Shown here: positions 18,527-29,890 of the stretch, piece by piece
Layout of the letters: the number at the start of each line of letters is the position of its first letter
Numbering within the stretch: the first letter of the stretch is position 1
Source of the DNA: Planctomycetota bacterium
Lineage (GTDB): Bacteria; Planctomycetota; UBA1135; UBA2386
Assembly (NCBI GenBank): GCA_020849665.1
Contig: JADLFX010000044.1
Location: forward strand, 1 to 64,000
Reading direction: 5' to 3'
DNA length: 64,000 nucleotides
Notes under the pieces: model-generated
Seen by the model: only the letters and a program-made list of their open reading frames with translations
Databases searched by the model: none
Told to the model about the DNA's origin: nothing
Position numbers and translations under genes: made by a program

Positions 18527-19785
18527 CAGAGGCTCCACGGGGCACGCATGGGTTTGGTGAGCAGGCGGTCGGCGTCCGGATCGCCCTGGAAGCGCTCGCG
18601 CTGCGCGTCCCAGTAGAGCTTGCGGCCCAGGAGCAGGGCGATGTTGCCCAGGTGGCAGGCCGTGGCGGAGCGGTGGCCGATCTCGGCGTGGCAGATCGGC
18701 TGCGCGCGCGTGCGGATGCAGCGCAGCCAGTCCGCATGGTGATCCGTGCTCACCGGCAGCTTCACGGGCATCGTCCCGGACCTGGTGTCGAGGATCTCCT
18801 TGGGGTTGGCCCGGATCGCGCCGCGCGACACGAACACCTCGCCCTCCGAGCCGCGGAAGGTGACCCCGTTCTCGCCCCGGCTCGTGACGTGCACGCGCAC
18901 GCCGCCCGGGTACTCGTAGTGGACGTCGAACTCGGTGGCGGTCTCGAAGAAGTTGTCCGCCGGCCAGGTTCCCGTGCCGTGCACGGAGAGCGGTCCCGAG
19001 AGCTCGGCGCCCAGGCCCCACTGCACGATGTCGATGTGGTGCGCGCCCCAGTCGGTGAGCTTCCCGCCGGAGTAGTCGTAGAACCAACGGAACTGGTAGT
19101 GGCAGCGGCGCGGGTTGTACGGCACCCGCGGCGCCGGCCCGAGCCAGAGGTCCCAGTCCAGGTGCGGCGGCACCTCGGCGTCCGGCTCCGGGGCGGAGAA
19201 CGGCGCGCTGCCGAGGACCGCGGTCACGGTCTGCACGCGGCCGATCCGGCCATTGCGCACCAGCTCGCAGGCCCAGCGGAAGCGCTGGTCGGAGCGCTGC
19301 TGCGTGCCGGTCTGGAACACGCGCCCGAAGCGCTGCGCGGCCGCGGTGATGGCGCGACCCTCGGCCACGGTGAGGGTGAGGGGCTTCTCGCAGTACACGT
19401 CCTTGCCCGCGGCACAGGCGTCGATGGCCTGCAGTGCGTGCCAGTGGTCGGGCGTGACGATGACCACCGCGTCGACGTCCTTGCGGTCGAGCAGCTCCCG
19501 ATACTCCTTGTGGCCGCTGGCCCGCCCCTCGCACTTGTCGACCGCGGCCTGGACGCGTTGCGCGTCCACGTCGCACACGGCGACCACCTCCACTTCGGGG
19601 AGGCGCAGCAGGCGGCCCAGGTGGTGGCCGCCGCCGCCCAGGTCGCCGACGCCGATCACGCCGATGCCGATGCGCTCGTTCGCGGCCAGGCGCCGGCCGG
19701 ACCAGGGCGAGGTGCGCACCCAGGGAGCCGTGACCGCTGCCGCCGCCGAGTGGAGGAAGGCCCGCCGGGAGAGCGACGTGGACAT
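18526..19785 (-). CDS. Tat-exported Gfo/Idh/MocA-family oxidoreductase
   Basis: A 419-residue NAD(P)-dependent sugar oxidoreductase-like protein. The N terminus SLSRRAFLHSAAAAVTAPW is a twin-arginine signal, as in the many secreted MocA proteins of planctomycetes. The Rossmann fold follows: IGVIGVGDLGGGGHHLG, VEVVAVCDVDAQRV, VDAVVIVTPDHWHALQ and the family signature GKDVYCEKPLTLTVAEG. The C-terminal domain begins around QTVTAVLGSAPF and contains WGAHHIDIVQWGL. Substrates in this group are usually sugars or derived polyols; none can be assigned here. It is first in a two-gene operon with the HEAT protein. Confidence 0.88.
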   Translation of the reverse strand: MSTSLSRRAFLHSAAAAVTAPWVRTSPWSGRRLAANERIGIGVIGVGDLGGGGHHLGRLLRLPEVEVVAVCDVDAQRVQAAVDKCEGRASGHKEYRELLDRKDVDAVVIVTPDHWHALQAIDACAAGKDVYCEKPLTLTVAEGRAITAAAQRFGRVFQTGTQQRSDQRFRWACELVRNGRIGRVQTVTAVLGSAPFSAPEPDAEVPPHLDWDLWLGPAPRVPYNPRRCHYQFRWFYDYSGGKLTDWGAHHIDIVQWGLGAELSGPLSVHGTGTWPADNFFETATEFDVHYEYPGGVRVHVTSRGENGVTFRGSEGEVFVSRGAIRANPKEILDTRSGTMPVKLPVSTDHHADWLRCIRTRAQPICHAEIGHRSATACHLGNIALLLGRKLYWDAQRERFQGDPDADRLLTKPMRAPWSL

Positions 19786-19902
19786 GGGTCCCGATTGTCG
19801 AGCGCGCCACGGTGTGGTTCCACGTGAAGGTTCGCCCGGCCCGCGCAGGCGGGGTGGATTCCCCTACGTTGCGCGGTGCGGGCCCGAGAGAATCCCGCCC
19901 CT

Positions 19903-20523
19903 GTGAACCCGCTGCCCTCCTCCCCGGCCGAGGACCAGAGCCTGATCGCCGCCCTGAAGGCCGGCGAAGAGCACGCCTACGAGCAGCTCGTGCGGCGCTT
20001 CGGCGGCTGGCTCCTGGGCGTGGCGCGGCGGCTGGTCCACGGCGAGCAGGAGGCCCAGGATGCGTTGCAAGACGCGTTCCTGTCGGCATTCAAGGCGATC
20101 GACCGGTTCCAGGGCGATGCCAGCCTCGCCACCTGGCTGCACCGGATCACGGTCAACGCCGCGCTCATGAGGCTGCGGCACAGGCGACGCCGGCCGGAAA
20201 CCCTTTTCGAGGACCTGTCATCGGGCGACGGTGCCCGCCAGGATCCGAACTACCCTCCGGTGAACTGGAGCGAGTCGGCCGAGGTGGCAGCCGAGCGGGC
20301 GGAGACCCGCGAGTTCGTCCGCGCCATGATCGACGAGTTGCCCGACACGTACCGGACCGTGCTGGTGCTGCGCGACATCGAGGAGTACGACACCGCCGAG
20401 ACGGCCAAGGAGCTCGGCATCACCCCGAACGCCGTGAAGATCCGCCTGCATCGTGCCCGACAGGCGCTCCGCGACCGGATCGACCGGCGCCTGCGTGCCT
20501 TCGACCCGGAGGCCCGGCCATGA
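19903..20523 (+). CDS. ECF RNA polymerase sigma factor
   Basis: A 206-residue sigma-70 factor of the extracytoplasmic-function group. Region 2 reads YEQLVRRFGGWLLGVARRLV, then DALQDAFLSAFKAIDRFQGD and ATWLHRITVNAALMRLRHRR. A linker with DPNYPPVNW leads to region 4: LPDTYRTVLVLRDIEEYDTA and LGITPNAVKIRLHRARQALR, the helix-turn-helix that reads the -35 element. I favour the GTG at 19903 (VNPLPSSP); a GTG at 19876 would add nine residues. The adjacent ATGA-overlapping zinc anti-sigma gene implies control by that partner. Confidence 0.9.
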   Translation: MNPLPSSPAEDQSLIAALKAGEEHAYEQLVRRFGGWLLGVARRLVHGEQEAQDALQDAFLSAFKAIDRFQGDASLATWLHRITVNAALMRLRHRRRRPETLFEDLSSGDGARQDPNYPPVNWSESAEVAAERAETREFVRAMIDELPDTYRTVLVLRDIEEYDTAETAKELGITPNAVKIRLHRARQALRDRIDRRLRAFDPEARP

Positions 20524-20765
20524 CCACGTGCGGCGAACTGGCCAGATTCCTCATGGCGTATCTCGACCGGGAGCTGCCCGAGGAGCAACGCGCCTCGTTC
20601 GAGCAGCACCTCAAGGCCTGCCCCCCCTGCGTCATCTACCTGAAGACCTACGAAGCGACGATCCGGCTGTGCAAGAAGTCCTGCGCCGAGGATGCGAGAC
20701 TCCCCGGCGCGGTGCCGGAGGCGCTGGTCCAGGCGATCCTCAAGGCCCGCCGGGCCACGAAATGA
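20520..20765 (+). CDS. Soluble zinc-finger anti-sigma factor
   Basis: An 81-residue protein whose start overlaps the sigma factor stop as ATGA. It carries the ZAS signature in QHLKACPPC, where His-x3-Cys-x2-Cys should bind zinc, preceded by the helix FLMAYLDRELPEEQRASFEQ. The second half (IRLCKKSCAEDARLPGA) adds two more cysteines. There is no transmembrane segment, so it should be a cytoplasmic anti-sigma factor, possibly sensing redox or metal state through its cysteines, as RsrA-like proteins do. The role rests on motif plus gene order. Confidence 0.88.
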   Translation: MTTCGELARFLMAYLDRELPEEQRASFEQHLKACPPCVIYLKTYEATIRLCKKSCAEDARLPGAVPEALVQAILKARRATK

Positions 20766-20793
20766 GGACCCCGCCTGCGGGAGGACGCTCCGG

Positions 20794-22215
20794 TCAGAAG
20801 ATGACCCAGCCGGATTCGTTGCCGAGCAGGTAGGGGGTCGCCGGGCGGACGGCCTGGGCGAGGAACGTCGCACCCACCAGCGTGGGATCGTTCGGGAGCG
20901 GGATCGAGTACGTGGCGGGCACGTTCACGAGGAACGCGATCGGCAGGAGCTTCGCGGGATCGAGGCGCACCGTGCCGGTGAACCCAGGCAGGGCGAAAGG
21001 CGTGCCGCGGCCGGTCGCCCACACGAGGTAGACCGGCACGCCGGTGCCGCTGGTGGAGATCCTGAGGGTCTGGCCGGGCTGGCTCACGCCCGCGGCCACC
21101 AGGCTCAGCGAGGCGTTCGATTGCGGGTCGTAGGGCGAGGTGCGCTGCAGGATCTCGGCGGCGTTGCCCACGCCGTCGCCGTCCGCATCGCCGTTGGGGT
21201 CGACCACGAACGCGTACTGGAAGCCGCCCGGGTCCTTCGTGTTGTAGGCACCGATGCCGACCGGGGCGACGGCCTCGCGCGCGCCGGTCACGGGGTCGAA
21301 GCGGCGCAGCTCCGCGGGCGCCGGCCCGCTGAACGAGACGCGGTTCACCACCCACACCCGGCCGTACGAGTCGGTCGAGAGCCCGATCGGCGAGGGAGCG
21401 TCGGGAATCGCCGGGGCCACCACGCCGGTCACGTCGTCGATGCGGTAGATCTCGGCGCGGGTCGAGCACGACGCCCAGATGTCGTTGTTGGCGTCGAGCG
21501 TCAGGTCGCTGATGCCCGCCGTGGCGACGCTGTTGGGACGGATGGTGTTCAGGACGTTGCCGTTCGGGTCGAGCTGGAAGATCTCGTTGCTCGAATCGCC
21601 CGCCACCCACACGTTGCTCGGCGCCGCGGGGTTGGGCGAGTCGCAGAGCACGGCGACGGGCTGCAGCGTGGTGCTGGGCAGCGTGTAGTTGGTCGCCGCG
21701 AACGTGGTGGCGTCGATCTTGCTCACCCGGGTCCCGGACGGGCTGCGGTGCGCCACCCAGGCGTTGCCGGCCTTGTCGATGGCGATGCCGAGGGGGTTGG
21801 GGCCGACCGCGATGGTCCCGAGCAGCGTGCCGTTGGGCGCGTAGCGCGCCACGTTGCCCGTGTTGCTCAGGGTGACCCACGCCACGCCCAGCCGGTCGAA
21901 CGCGATCTGGTAGGCCGTGCCTGCCGTGGTGAGGTTCTGCGGGTTGGCGCCCGTGGGGTCGAGGATCGTCAGCGTGGTGGTGATGAAGTTCACCACCCAG
22001 AGCTTGCCGTCCGGCGCCTTGGTGACGGAACGGAGGTCGAAGCCGTTGCCGCTGAGGTTCACGGTCTGCAGCACCTCGCCGTTGGCGCTGACCTTGGTGA
22101 GGGTCCGGCCCTGCCGGGCCGCGATCCACATCGCGTCGGGGCCCGAGGCCTGGGCGGGGAGGAGGGAGCCGAGGGCGCTCAGGAGGGGGAACGCAACGAA
22201 CGGTGAGCGGAGCAT
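20794..22215 (-). CDS. Secreted NHL/Vgb-type beta-propeller protein with shared C-terminal domain
   Basis: A 473-residue exported protein. MLRSPFVAFPLLSALGSLLPA is the signal peptide. Residues about 25-320 form a propeller of six or so blades with repeats such as WIAARQGRTLTKVSANGEVL, KAPDGKLWVVNF, NTGNVARYAPNGTLLGTIAV and DSYGRVWVVNRV, typical of NHL or virginiamycin-lyase-like folds. A calcium-type DPNGDADGDGVGNAAEI loop follows. The last 100 residues hold the domain shared with other secreted proteins of the window, with SIPLPNDPTLVGATFLAQ. An extracellular binding or structural role is likely; enzymatic activity is not evident. It is read in the same direction as, and downstream of, the glucosidase gene. 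Confidence 0.75.
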   Translation of the reverse strand: MLRSPFVAFPLLSALGSLLPAQASGPDAMWIAARQGRTLTKVSANGEVLQTVNLSGNGFDLRSVTKAPDGKLWVVNFITTTLTILDPTGANPQNLTTAGTAYQIAFDRLGVAWVTLSNTGNVARYAPNGTLLGTIAVGPNPLGIAIDKAGNAWVAHRSPSGTRVSKIDATTFAATNYTLPSTTLQPVAVLCDSPNPAAPSNVWVAGDSSNEIFQLDPNGNVLNTIRPNSVATAGISDLTLDANNDIWASCSTRAEIYRIDDVTGVVAPAIPDAPSPIGLSTDSYGRVWVVNRVSFSGPAPAELRRFDPVTGAREAVAPVGIGAYNTKDPGGFQYAFVVDPNGDADGDGVGNAAEILQRTSPYDPQSNASLSLVAAGVSQPGQTLRISTSGTGVPVYLVWATGRGTPFALPGFTGTVRLDPAKLLPIAFLVNVPATYSIPLPNDPTLVGATFLAQAVRPATPYLLGNESGWVIF

Positions 22216-22350
22216 GCTGGTCGTCTCGGAGGGTTGGTCGGGGCTCTCTACGTAGGTGGCCGGCGGCGGGCGGAACCAATCGGACGAAACTCGCCGGGAT
22301 CGCTCGTTCCGCCTGCGGAGGGTGGCGGAGTCGTCCCCGGCGCGCGGGGC

Positions 22351-25071
<2,721 letters not shown>

Positions 25072-25545
25072 CGTGCGCGCGAGCATACGGCCTCGCGCCG
25101 TACGCCCCAGCACGTCCAGGACCGAGCGACGGACCCTGCCGTGCGGGGCTCGTCCCCTCCCCCACACCCCAGGAGGCCCATGGCGAGGACGAGAAGTGCG
25201 AGCGGTGAGACTCGCGACGTCGCGCGTGCTAGGGAGCATGGACTTCCTGCCGAAGGTCTGGGCATGGGGGACATCGGCTCGCCTGGGACGCGGTGCGTGA
25301 TGCGGCCGGATCCGGCCCGCATGTCACGGCGTTGGCAGGGGACCCATCGCGGCCCGGGGGCTTGCCCCGGCCCGAGCCCGTGCCCCAGGCGCAGGCGCGC
25401 CGCTCCCCTGCCGCGCTGGGGTCGCCCGGGCGCCTCGCGCGGGGATCGTGACGCCAATCCACAAGACGCCAGGGCCGCCCGGCGCTCCCCGCCACCGGCC
25501 GCAGATGCGTGGCGGCGATCCGGTGCCGCACGCCGCGCCACCGCG
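25072..25545. other. Intergenic region, glucosidase to secreted protein
   Basis: This segment lies between divergent genes. The plus-strand frame of the secreted protein stays open from ATGs at 25300 and 25321, but the Arg/Pro-rich reading (RRWQGTHRGPGACP) does not look coding. No confident promoter, hairpin or small gene can be named. Confidence 0.35.
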
Positions 25546-26589
25546 GTGCTCCTGGCGGCGCTGGCCGCCCCGCTCTGCGCGCAGCGCCACCTCCATCTGC
25601 CCGCGGGCAGCGAGACGCGCGAGGGCAACTTCTCCAACACCATCCCGTTCTGGTCCGGCTCGGCCACCTACCAGCAGTTCCACGACGACGTCGAGCTGGC
25701 CCGCCTCGGAGCGGGGCCCTGGACCGTGGTCGGCCTCGCGCTCCGCAAGGACCGCGATCCGGCCAACACCACGGCGCGCAGCCTCGAGGTGACCCTGAGC
25801 CTCAACCTGACCTCGGTCTCGTCCCGCACGATGACCGGAGACTTCGCCGCCAACCTGGGGCCGGGCGCCACCACGGTGCTGCCGTGGACCTCCGTGAACC
25901 TGCCGGCGCTGACCAACGTGAGCACGCCCAACCCCCCCGCCCTGGCGATCGCCTTCGCCCAGCCGTTCGTGCTGGCGCCCGCGCCGGGCCGGCATCTGGT
26001 GTGGGAGTGGCGCCATCGCCGCAACAGCGACACGTCGTTCCTGATCCTCGACGCGGTCGATGCGGAGACCGCGGTACCGCATCCCAACGAGGGTCGCGGC
26101 TGCCGTTCGCCTTCGCAGCCGTCGCCGGCCACGGTGGTGGAGCGCTCGCTGCGTCTCACCGCCGGCACGACCCTGCGGATGAAGCTCGACTTCGCCGCGC
26201 CCGGGGCACCGGCGGCGCTCCTGCTCGGCTTCCAGCGCGGCACCCTCCAGGTGCCGGGATTCTGCGCGCCCGCGCTCCTCGTGCCGCTGATGACCCTCCC
26301 GGGCGCCACGGATCCCGGCGGGCGCCTCGACCTGATCGTGACCAACGGCGACCTGCGCGGGCTCGCGGCCGACGTCCTGCTCGGGCAGTTCCTCTTCCTG
26401 GATCCGGGGATCCCGCCCGGAGCGGGACTCTCGGACCTGGCGGTCCTCGAGCTGCCTCTGCCCGGCGCGTCGTCCACCGGCCGCGCGTACACCTCCCCGC
26501 AGAGCGCCGGTCAGGGCTTCGAGAACTCGACCATGGCGCAAACCGTGGATCGGTGGCGCTCGCTCGCCGTGGCGCTGCGGCTCCCCTGA
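25546..26589 (+). CDS. Secreted beta-rich protein with shared C-terminal domain
   Basis: An exported protein of about 347 residues and unknown function. The signal-like stretch is AVLLAALAAPLCAQ, preceded in frame by the basic WRRSGAARRAT, so the true start is uncertain. The GTG at 25546 lies inside the hydrophobic run; the nearest upstream ATGs, at 25300 and 25321, would give an implausibly long leader. The middle reads like a surface beta-sandwich (RHLHLPAGSETREGNFSN, WTVVGLALRKDRDP, GRHLVWEWRHRRNSDTSF). The last 85 residues (AALLLGFQRGTLQVPGF onward, ending LAVLELPLP) are a divergent copy of the C-terminal domain seen in four other secreted proteins here. Confidence 0.65.
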   Translation: MLLAALAAPLCAQRHLHLPAGSETREGNFSNTIPFWSGSATYQQFHDDVELARLGAGPWTVVGLALRKDRDPANTTARSLEVTLSLNLTSVSSRTMTGDFAANLGPGATTVLPWTSVNLPALTNVSTPNPPALAIAFAQPFVLAPAPGRHLVWEWRHRRNSDTSFLILDAVDAETAVPHPNEGRGCRSPSQPSPATVVERSLRLTAGTTLRMKLDFAAPGAPAALLLGFQRGTLQVPGFCAPALLVPLMTLPGATDPGGRLDLIVTNGDLRGLAADVLLGQFLFLDPGIPPGAGLSDLAVLELPLPGASSTGRAYTSPQSAGQGFENSTMAQTVDRWRSLAVALRLP

Positions 26590-26617
26590 ACCAGGCCGCT
26601 CTGGCTATGGTTCGGGC

Positions 26618-27736
26618 ATGCGGCGCATCCTCGCAGCCCTGACCCTGGCCGGATCCCTGGCCGGATGCCTCGCGGCGCAGGCCGCGGTGACCGAGTCGGC
26701 GCCGGCCCCGGCCACGGCCCCCTCCAGCAGGCCGGCCGATCCCGCGACGGTGCTCGAGCGCCTCGCCGCTCCCCTGGCGACCGCCGGCAGGAGCCCCTGC
26801 CTCGTGGCCGGCGTGGTGCGGGACGGCCATCGCACGATCCGCGGCTTCGGCCGCGTACGCGCCGGCGCGGACGCCGCGCCCGACGGCAGGACGGTCTTCG
26901 AGATCGGCTCGATCACCAAGACCTTCACCGCCCTCCTCCTCGCCGACATGGTGGAGCGCGGGGAGGTGCGGCTCGAACAGACGCTGCAGAGCCTCCTGCC
27001 GGCGGAGCTGCGCGTACCGGAGCGCAACGGCAAGGCGATCACGTTGGCGCAGCTCGCCACCCACACCAGCGCGCTGCCGCGCCTGCCCTGGAACCTCGCG
27101 CCCCGGACCATGCGCAACCCCTACGCCGAGTACGACGCGCCGAAGCTGCAGGAGCTCTTCGCGATCCTCGAACTCGGGCGCGACCCGGGCGCACGCTACG
27201 AGTACTCGAACCTCGGCTACGGCCTGCTCGGCCACGCGCTCGTCCTGCACGCCGAGGCCGCGGACTACGAGGCGCTCCTGCGCAAGCGCGTCCTGGATCC
27301 CCTCGGCCTCGCGGACACCCGGATCACCCTCGCCCCGGAGCAGGCCGCGCGCCTCGCGCCCGGACACGACGAGAAGGGCAACATCGTGGCGAACTGGACC
27401 TTCGGCCTGATCGCCGGGGCCGGCGCGCTGCGCGGCACCGTGGCCGACCTCTTGGACTACGGCGAGCAGGCCGGCGGCCTGCGCGAGTCGCCGCTCGCCG
27501 CGGCGTTCCGCCGCTGCACGAAGGTGACCTTCCAGCAGCGCGAGCTGCGGGTCGGGCTGGGCTGGCATCTCGCGCGGATCGGCGGCGTCGAGGTGGTCTG
27601 GCACAACGGCGGCACCGGCGGCTACCGCAGCCATCTGGCGGTCGCGCCCGAGCGCGGCCTCGTGGTTGCGGTCCTGAGCGCATCGGTGCACCAGGTCGAC
27701 GAGCTGGCGCAACAGATCCTGCGGGAGATGCTCTGA
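26618..27736 (+). CDS. Serine beta-lactamase-like hydrolase, lipoprotein
   Basis: A 372-residue serine hydrolase of the class C beta-lactamase/penicillin-binding fold. A lipobox (LAGSLAGC) in the signal peptide predicts lipid anchoring at the envelope. The catalytic triad motifs are visible: SITK in FEIGSITKTFTALLLADM (SxxK), YSN in ARYEYSNLGYGLLGHAL (YxN), and the HxG box in VVWHNGGTGGYRSHLAV. Relatives include D-Ala-D-Ala carboxypeptidases, esterases and true AmpC enzymes. Nothing here supports antibiotic resistance in particular. It is a single gene, about 105 bp upstream of the CstA-type transporter. Confidence 0.85.
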   Translation: MRRILAALTLAGSLAGCLAAQAAVTESAPAPATAPSSRPADPATVLERLAAPLATAGRSPCLVAGVVRDGHRTIRGFGRVRAGADAAPDGRTVFEIGSITKTFTALLLADMVERGEVRLEQTLQSLLPAELRVPERNGKAITLAQLATHTSALPRLPWNLAPRTMRNPYAEYDAPKLQELFAILELGRDPGARYEYSNLGYGLLGHALVLHAEAADYEALLRKRVLDPLGLADTRITLAPEQAARLAPGHDEKGNIVANWTFGLIAGAGALRGTVADLLDYGEQAGGLRESPLAAAFRRCTKVTFQQRELRVGLGWHLARIGGVEVVWHNGGTGGYRSHLAVAPERGLVVAVLSASVHQVDELAQQILREML

Positions 27737-27842
27737 GCCCGGGGCGGGGGCGGGCCCCGCGACGCTATCCTCCCGCTGCCATGCCCGGCCCGACCAGGAC
27801 CGCCCGACCCGCGCGCAGGGATGCGCAGGCACGCAGGGCCGC

Positions 27843-29543
27843 ATGACCCTCGCCCCGCTGGTGCTCCTCTGCCTGGGACTCTTCGTCCTGGCGTACCTCC
27901 TCTACGGGCGGCTCCTCGCGCGGCTCTTCCGCCTGGACGCGAAGGCGCGCACCCCGGCGCACGAGCGCTGCGACGGCGTGGACTACGTGCCGACGTCGCG
28001 TTTCTACCTGCTCTCGCAGCACTTCTCGGCCATCTCCGCCGCGGGGCCGATCGCGGGGCCGATCCTCGCGTGCACGATGTTCGGTTGGGAACCGGCGCTG
28101 CTGTGGATCGTGCTCGGCTCGATCTTCATCGGCGCGATGCACGACTTCGCCGCGCTGATCGGCTCCGTGCGGCACGGCGGCTGCTCCGTGGCGGAGATCC
28201 TCAAGCGCCACCTCAACCCGCGGACCTACGCGCTGTTCAGCCTCTACATCTGGTTCGCGCTGATCTACGTGATCCTCGCGTTCACCGACGTGACCGCGCG
28301 CGCGTTCGTCGAGAACCTGGAGGTCGAGGTGGGCACGACGGGAGGCACGATGCTGCGGGTGCCCGGCGCGGGCGTGGCCAGCGCCTCGATGCTCTACCTG
28401 GGCCTCGGCCTGCTGCTGGGCGTGGTGACCCGCTACCTGCGCTGGCGCGTGGCGGTGCAGACCCTGGTGTTCGTGCCCCTGGTCGGCGTGGCGATCTGGC
28501 TGGGGCCCCACCTGCCGCTCGACCTGAGCAGCGGCGGCGAGATCCCCTCGCTGACGTGGGCGTGGCTGATCCTCGGCTACTGCGGCGTCGCCTCGCTCCT
28601 GCCGGTGTGGCTGCTCCTGCAGCCGCGCGGCTACCTGGGCGGGTTCTTCCTGTACCTCACGCTGGGCGGCGGCCTCGTCGGCCTCCTGGTCGCCAACCCG
28701 GAGATCCGCTTCGACGCGTTCGCCGGGTTCACCGCCCGGAACGGCCAGACCCTCTATCCGTTCCTGTTCATCACCATCGCCTGCGGAGCGTGCAGCGGCT
28801 TCCACGGACTCGTGTGCTCGGGCACCACCAGCAAGCAGATCGACCGCGAACCCGACGCCCACGCCGTCGGCTACGGTGCGATGCTGCTGGAGGGCGTCGT
28901 GGCGATCCTCGCGCTCGCTTGCGTCATGTGGCTGGCGAAGGACGCGGCCCTGATCGGCAAGGGGCCCGACAAGGTGTTCGGCTACGGCGTGGGATCGTTC
29001 CTGAACGCCCTGGGCGTCCCGCTGCACTTCGCCGTGACGTTCGGGATGCTCGCGTTCGCCACGTTCGTCTACGACACCCTCGACGTGTGCACGCGACTCG
29101 CGCGATACCTCTTCCAGGAGTTCACCGGCTGGCGCGGGCCGGGCGCGGCCGTGGCAGGCACGCTCGTGTCCCTGGCGATCCCACTCTGGGCCGTGGCCCA
29201 GACCGCGCGCGACCCGACCGGCGCCGTGGTGCCGGCGTACCGGGTCGTGTGGCCGCTCTTCGGCTCGACCAACCAGCTCCTGGCCGCACTCACCCTGGTC
29301 GCGCTCACCCTGTGGCTCACGCGCACCGGCCGGCCGCTGGTCGTGCGCCTCCTCGTCGGCCTGCCGGCGCTCTTCATGCTGGCCACGACCATGACCGCGC
29401 TCTGGCTGCAGGTGCGCAGCGCGTGGACGTCACCGGGCAGCCAGCCGATCGTGTACGTGGGCGCGCTGCTGATGGTGCTGGCCGCCTGGGTGAGCGTGGA
29501 GGCGATGGTGGCGCTGCGCGCGGGGCGGACGCGGGCGGCATGA
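27843..29543 (+). CDS. cstA: CstA-family transporter
   Basis: A 566-residue integral membrane protein of the CstA/BtsT family. The conserved N-terminal signature is present: ARTPAHERCDGVDYVPTSRF, LLSQHFSAISAAGPIAGPIL and GSIFIGAMHDFAALIGSVRH. More than a dozen hydrophobic segments follow, with CSGFHGLVCSGTTSKQI and TRLARYLFQEFTGW as family landmarks. Characterised members import pyruvate or peptides during carbon limitation; the substrate of this one is inferred only from family. It is shorter than the roughly 700-residue E. coli CstA, matching the compact branch. No regulatory pair (BtsSR type) is adjacent. Confidence 0.9.
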   Translation: MTLAPLVLLCLGLFVLAYLLYGRLLARLFRLDAKARTPAHERCDGVDYVPTSRFYLLSQHFSAISAAGPIAGPILACTMFGWEPALLWIVLGSIFIGAMHDFAALIGSVRHGGCSVAEILKRHLNPRTYALFSLYIWFALIYVILAFTDVTARAFVENLEVEVGTTGGTMLRVPGAGVASASMLYLGLGLLLGVVTRYLRWRVAVQTLVFVPLVGVAIWLGPHLPLDLSSGGEIPSLTWAWLILGYCGVASLLPVWLLLQPRGYLGGFFLYLTLGGGLVGLLVANPEIRFDAFAGFTARNGQTLYPFLFITIACGACSGFHGLVCSGTTSKQIDREPDAHAVGYGAMLLEGVVAILALACVMWLAKDAALIGKGPDKVFGYGVGSFLNALGVPLHFAVTFGMLAFATFVYDTLDVCTRLARYLFQEFTGWRGPGAAVAGTLVSLAIPLWAVAQTARDPTGAVVPAYRVVWPLFGSTNQLLAALTLVALTLWLTRTGRPLVVRLLVGLPALFMLATTMTALWLQVRSAWTSPGSQPIVYVGALLMVLAAWVSVEAMVALRAGRTRAA

Positions 29544-29890
29544 CGGGAGGGAGACCGAGGGGAGGGCTCCCGTGGCCGGTGGCCGCGTGTCCCCGCTGCC
29601 AGGGTGCGCCTCGACACCGAGCCGGTTGCCGATTCCTGTCGCACGGACCTCGGAGCGCAGGTCCACGACGCAGGGCCATGGCCCGCACAGCCTGGTATCG
29701 CGGACGGCATCTCGGCTGTGCGATGGGGATCTCGCCGGACGAAGACGAACTGGTTCCCCACTCGGACCGCGCCGAACACCTGAGTCAGGAGGCGCTCGAC
29801 GTGCGCAGGAGTCGCGATCCGCCTTCGCTACGTGACGCCGGAGCGAGAATCACGGAATCGACTTCGGCGGTGGGCGCCGTGCTCCGCGCG
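29544..29890. other. Intergenic region 3' of cstA
   Basis: About 350 bp separates convergent cstA and the methyltransferase gene. G+C is visibly lower than in the flanks. Short open frames exist on both strands (for example MFGAVRVGNQFVFVRRD, minus), but none has a convincing start, length or family. It may hold decayed sequence. Confidence 0.3.

Noticed and set aside
15690-20089. Very long minus-strand frames of about 1000-1200 residues
   Set aside because: They join real genes (the HEAT protein frame) to non-coding extensions, or read the HEAT and oxidoreductase genes out of frame. High G+C removes most stop codons.
29544-29890. Small genes in the gap after cstA (for example MFGAVRVGNQF on the minus strand)
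   Set aside because: They have no ribosome site, stable composition or known family, and are left as unassigned sequence.
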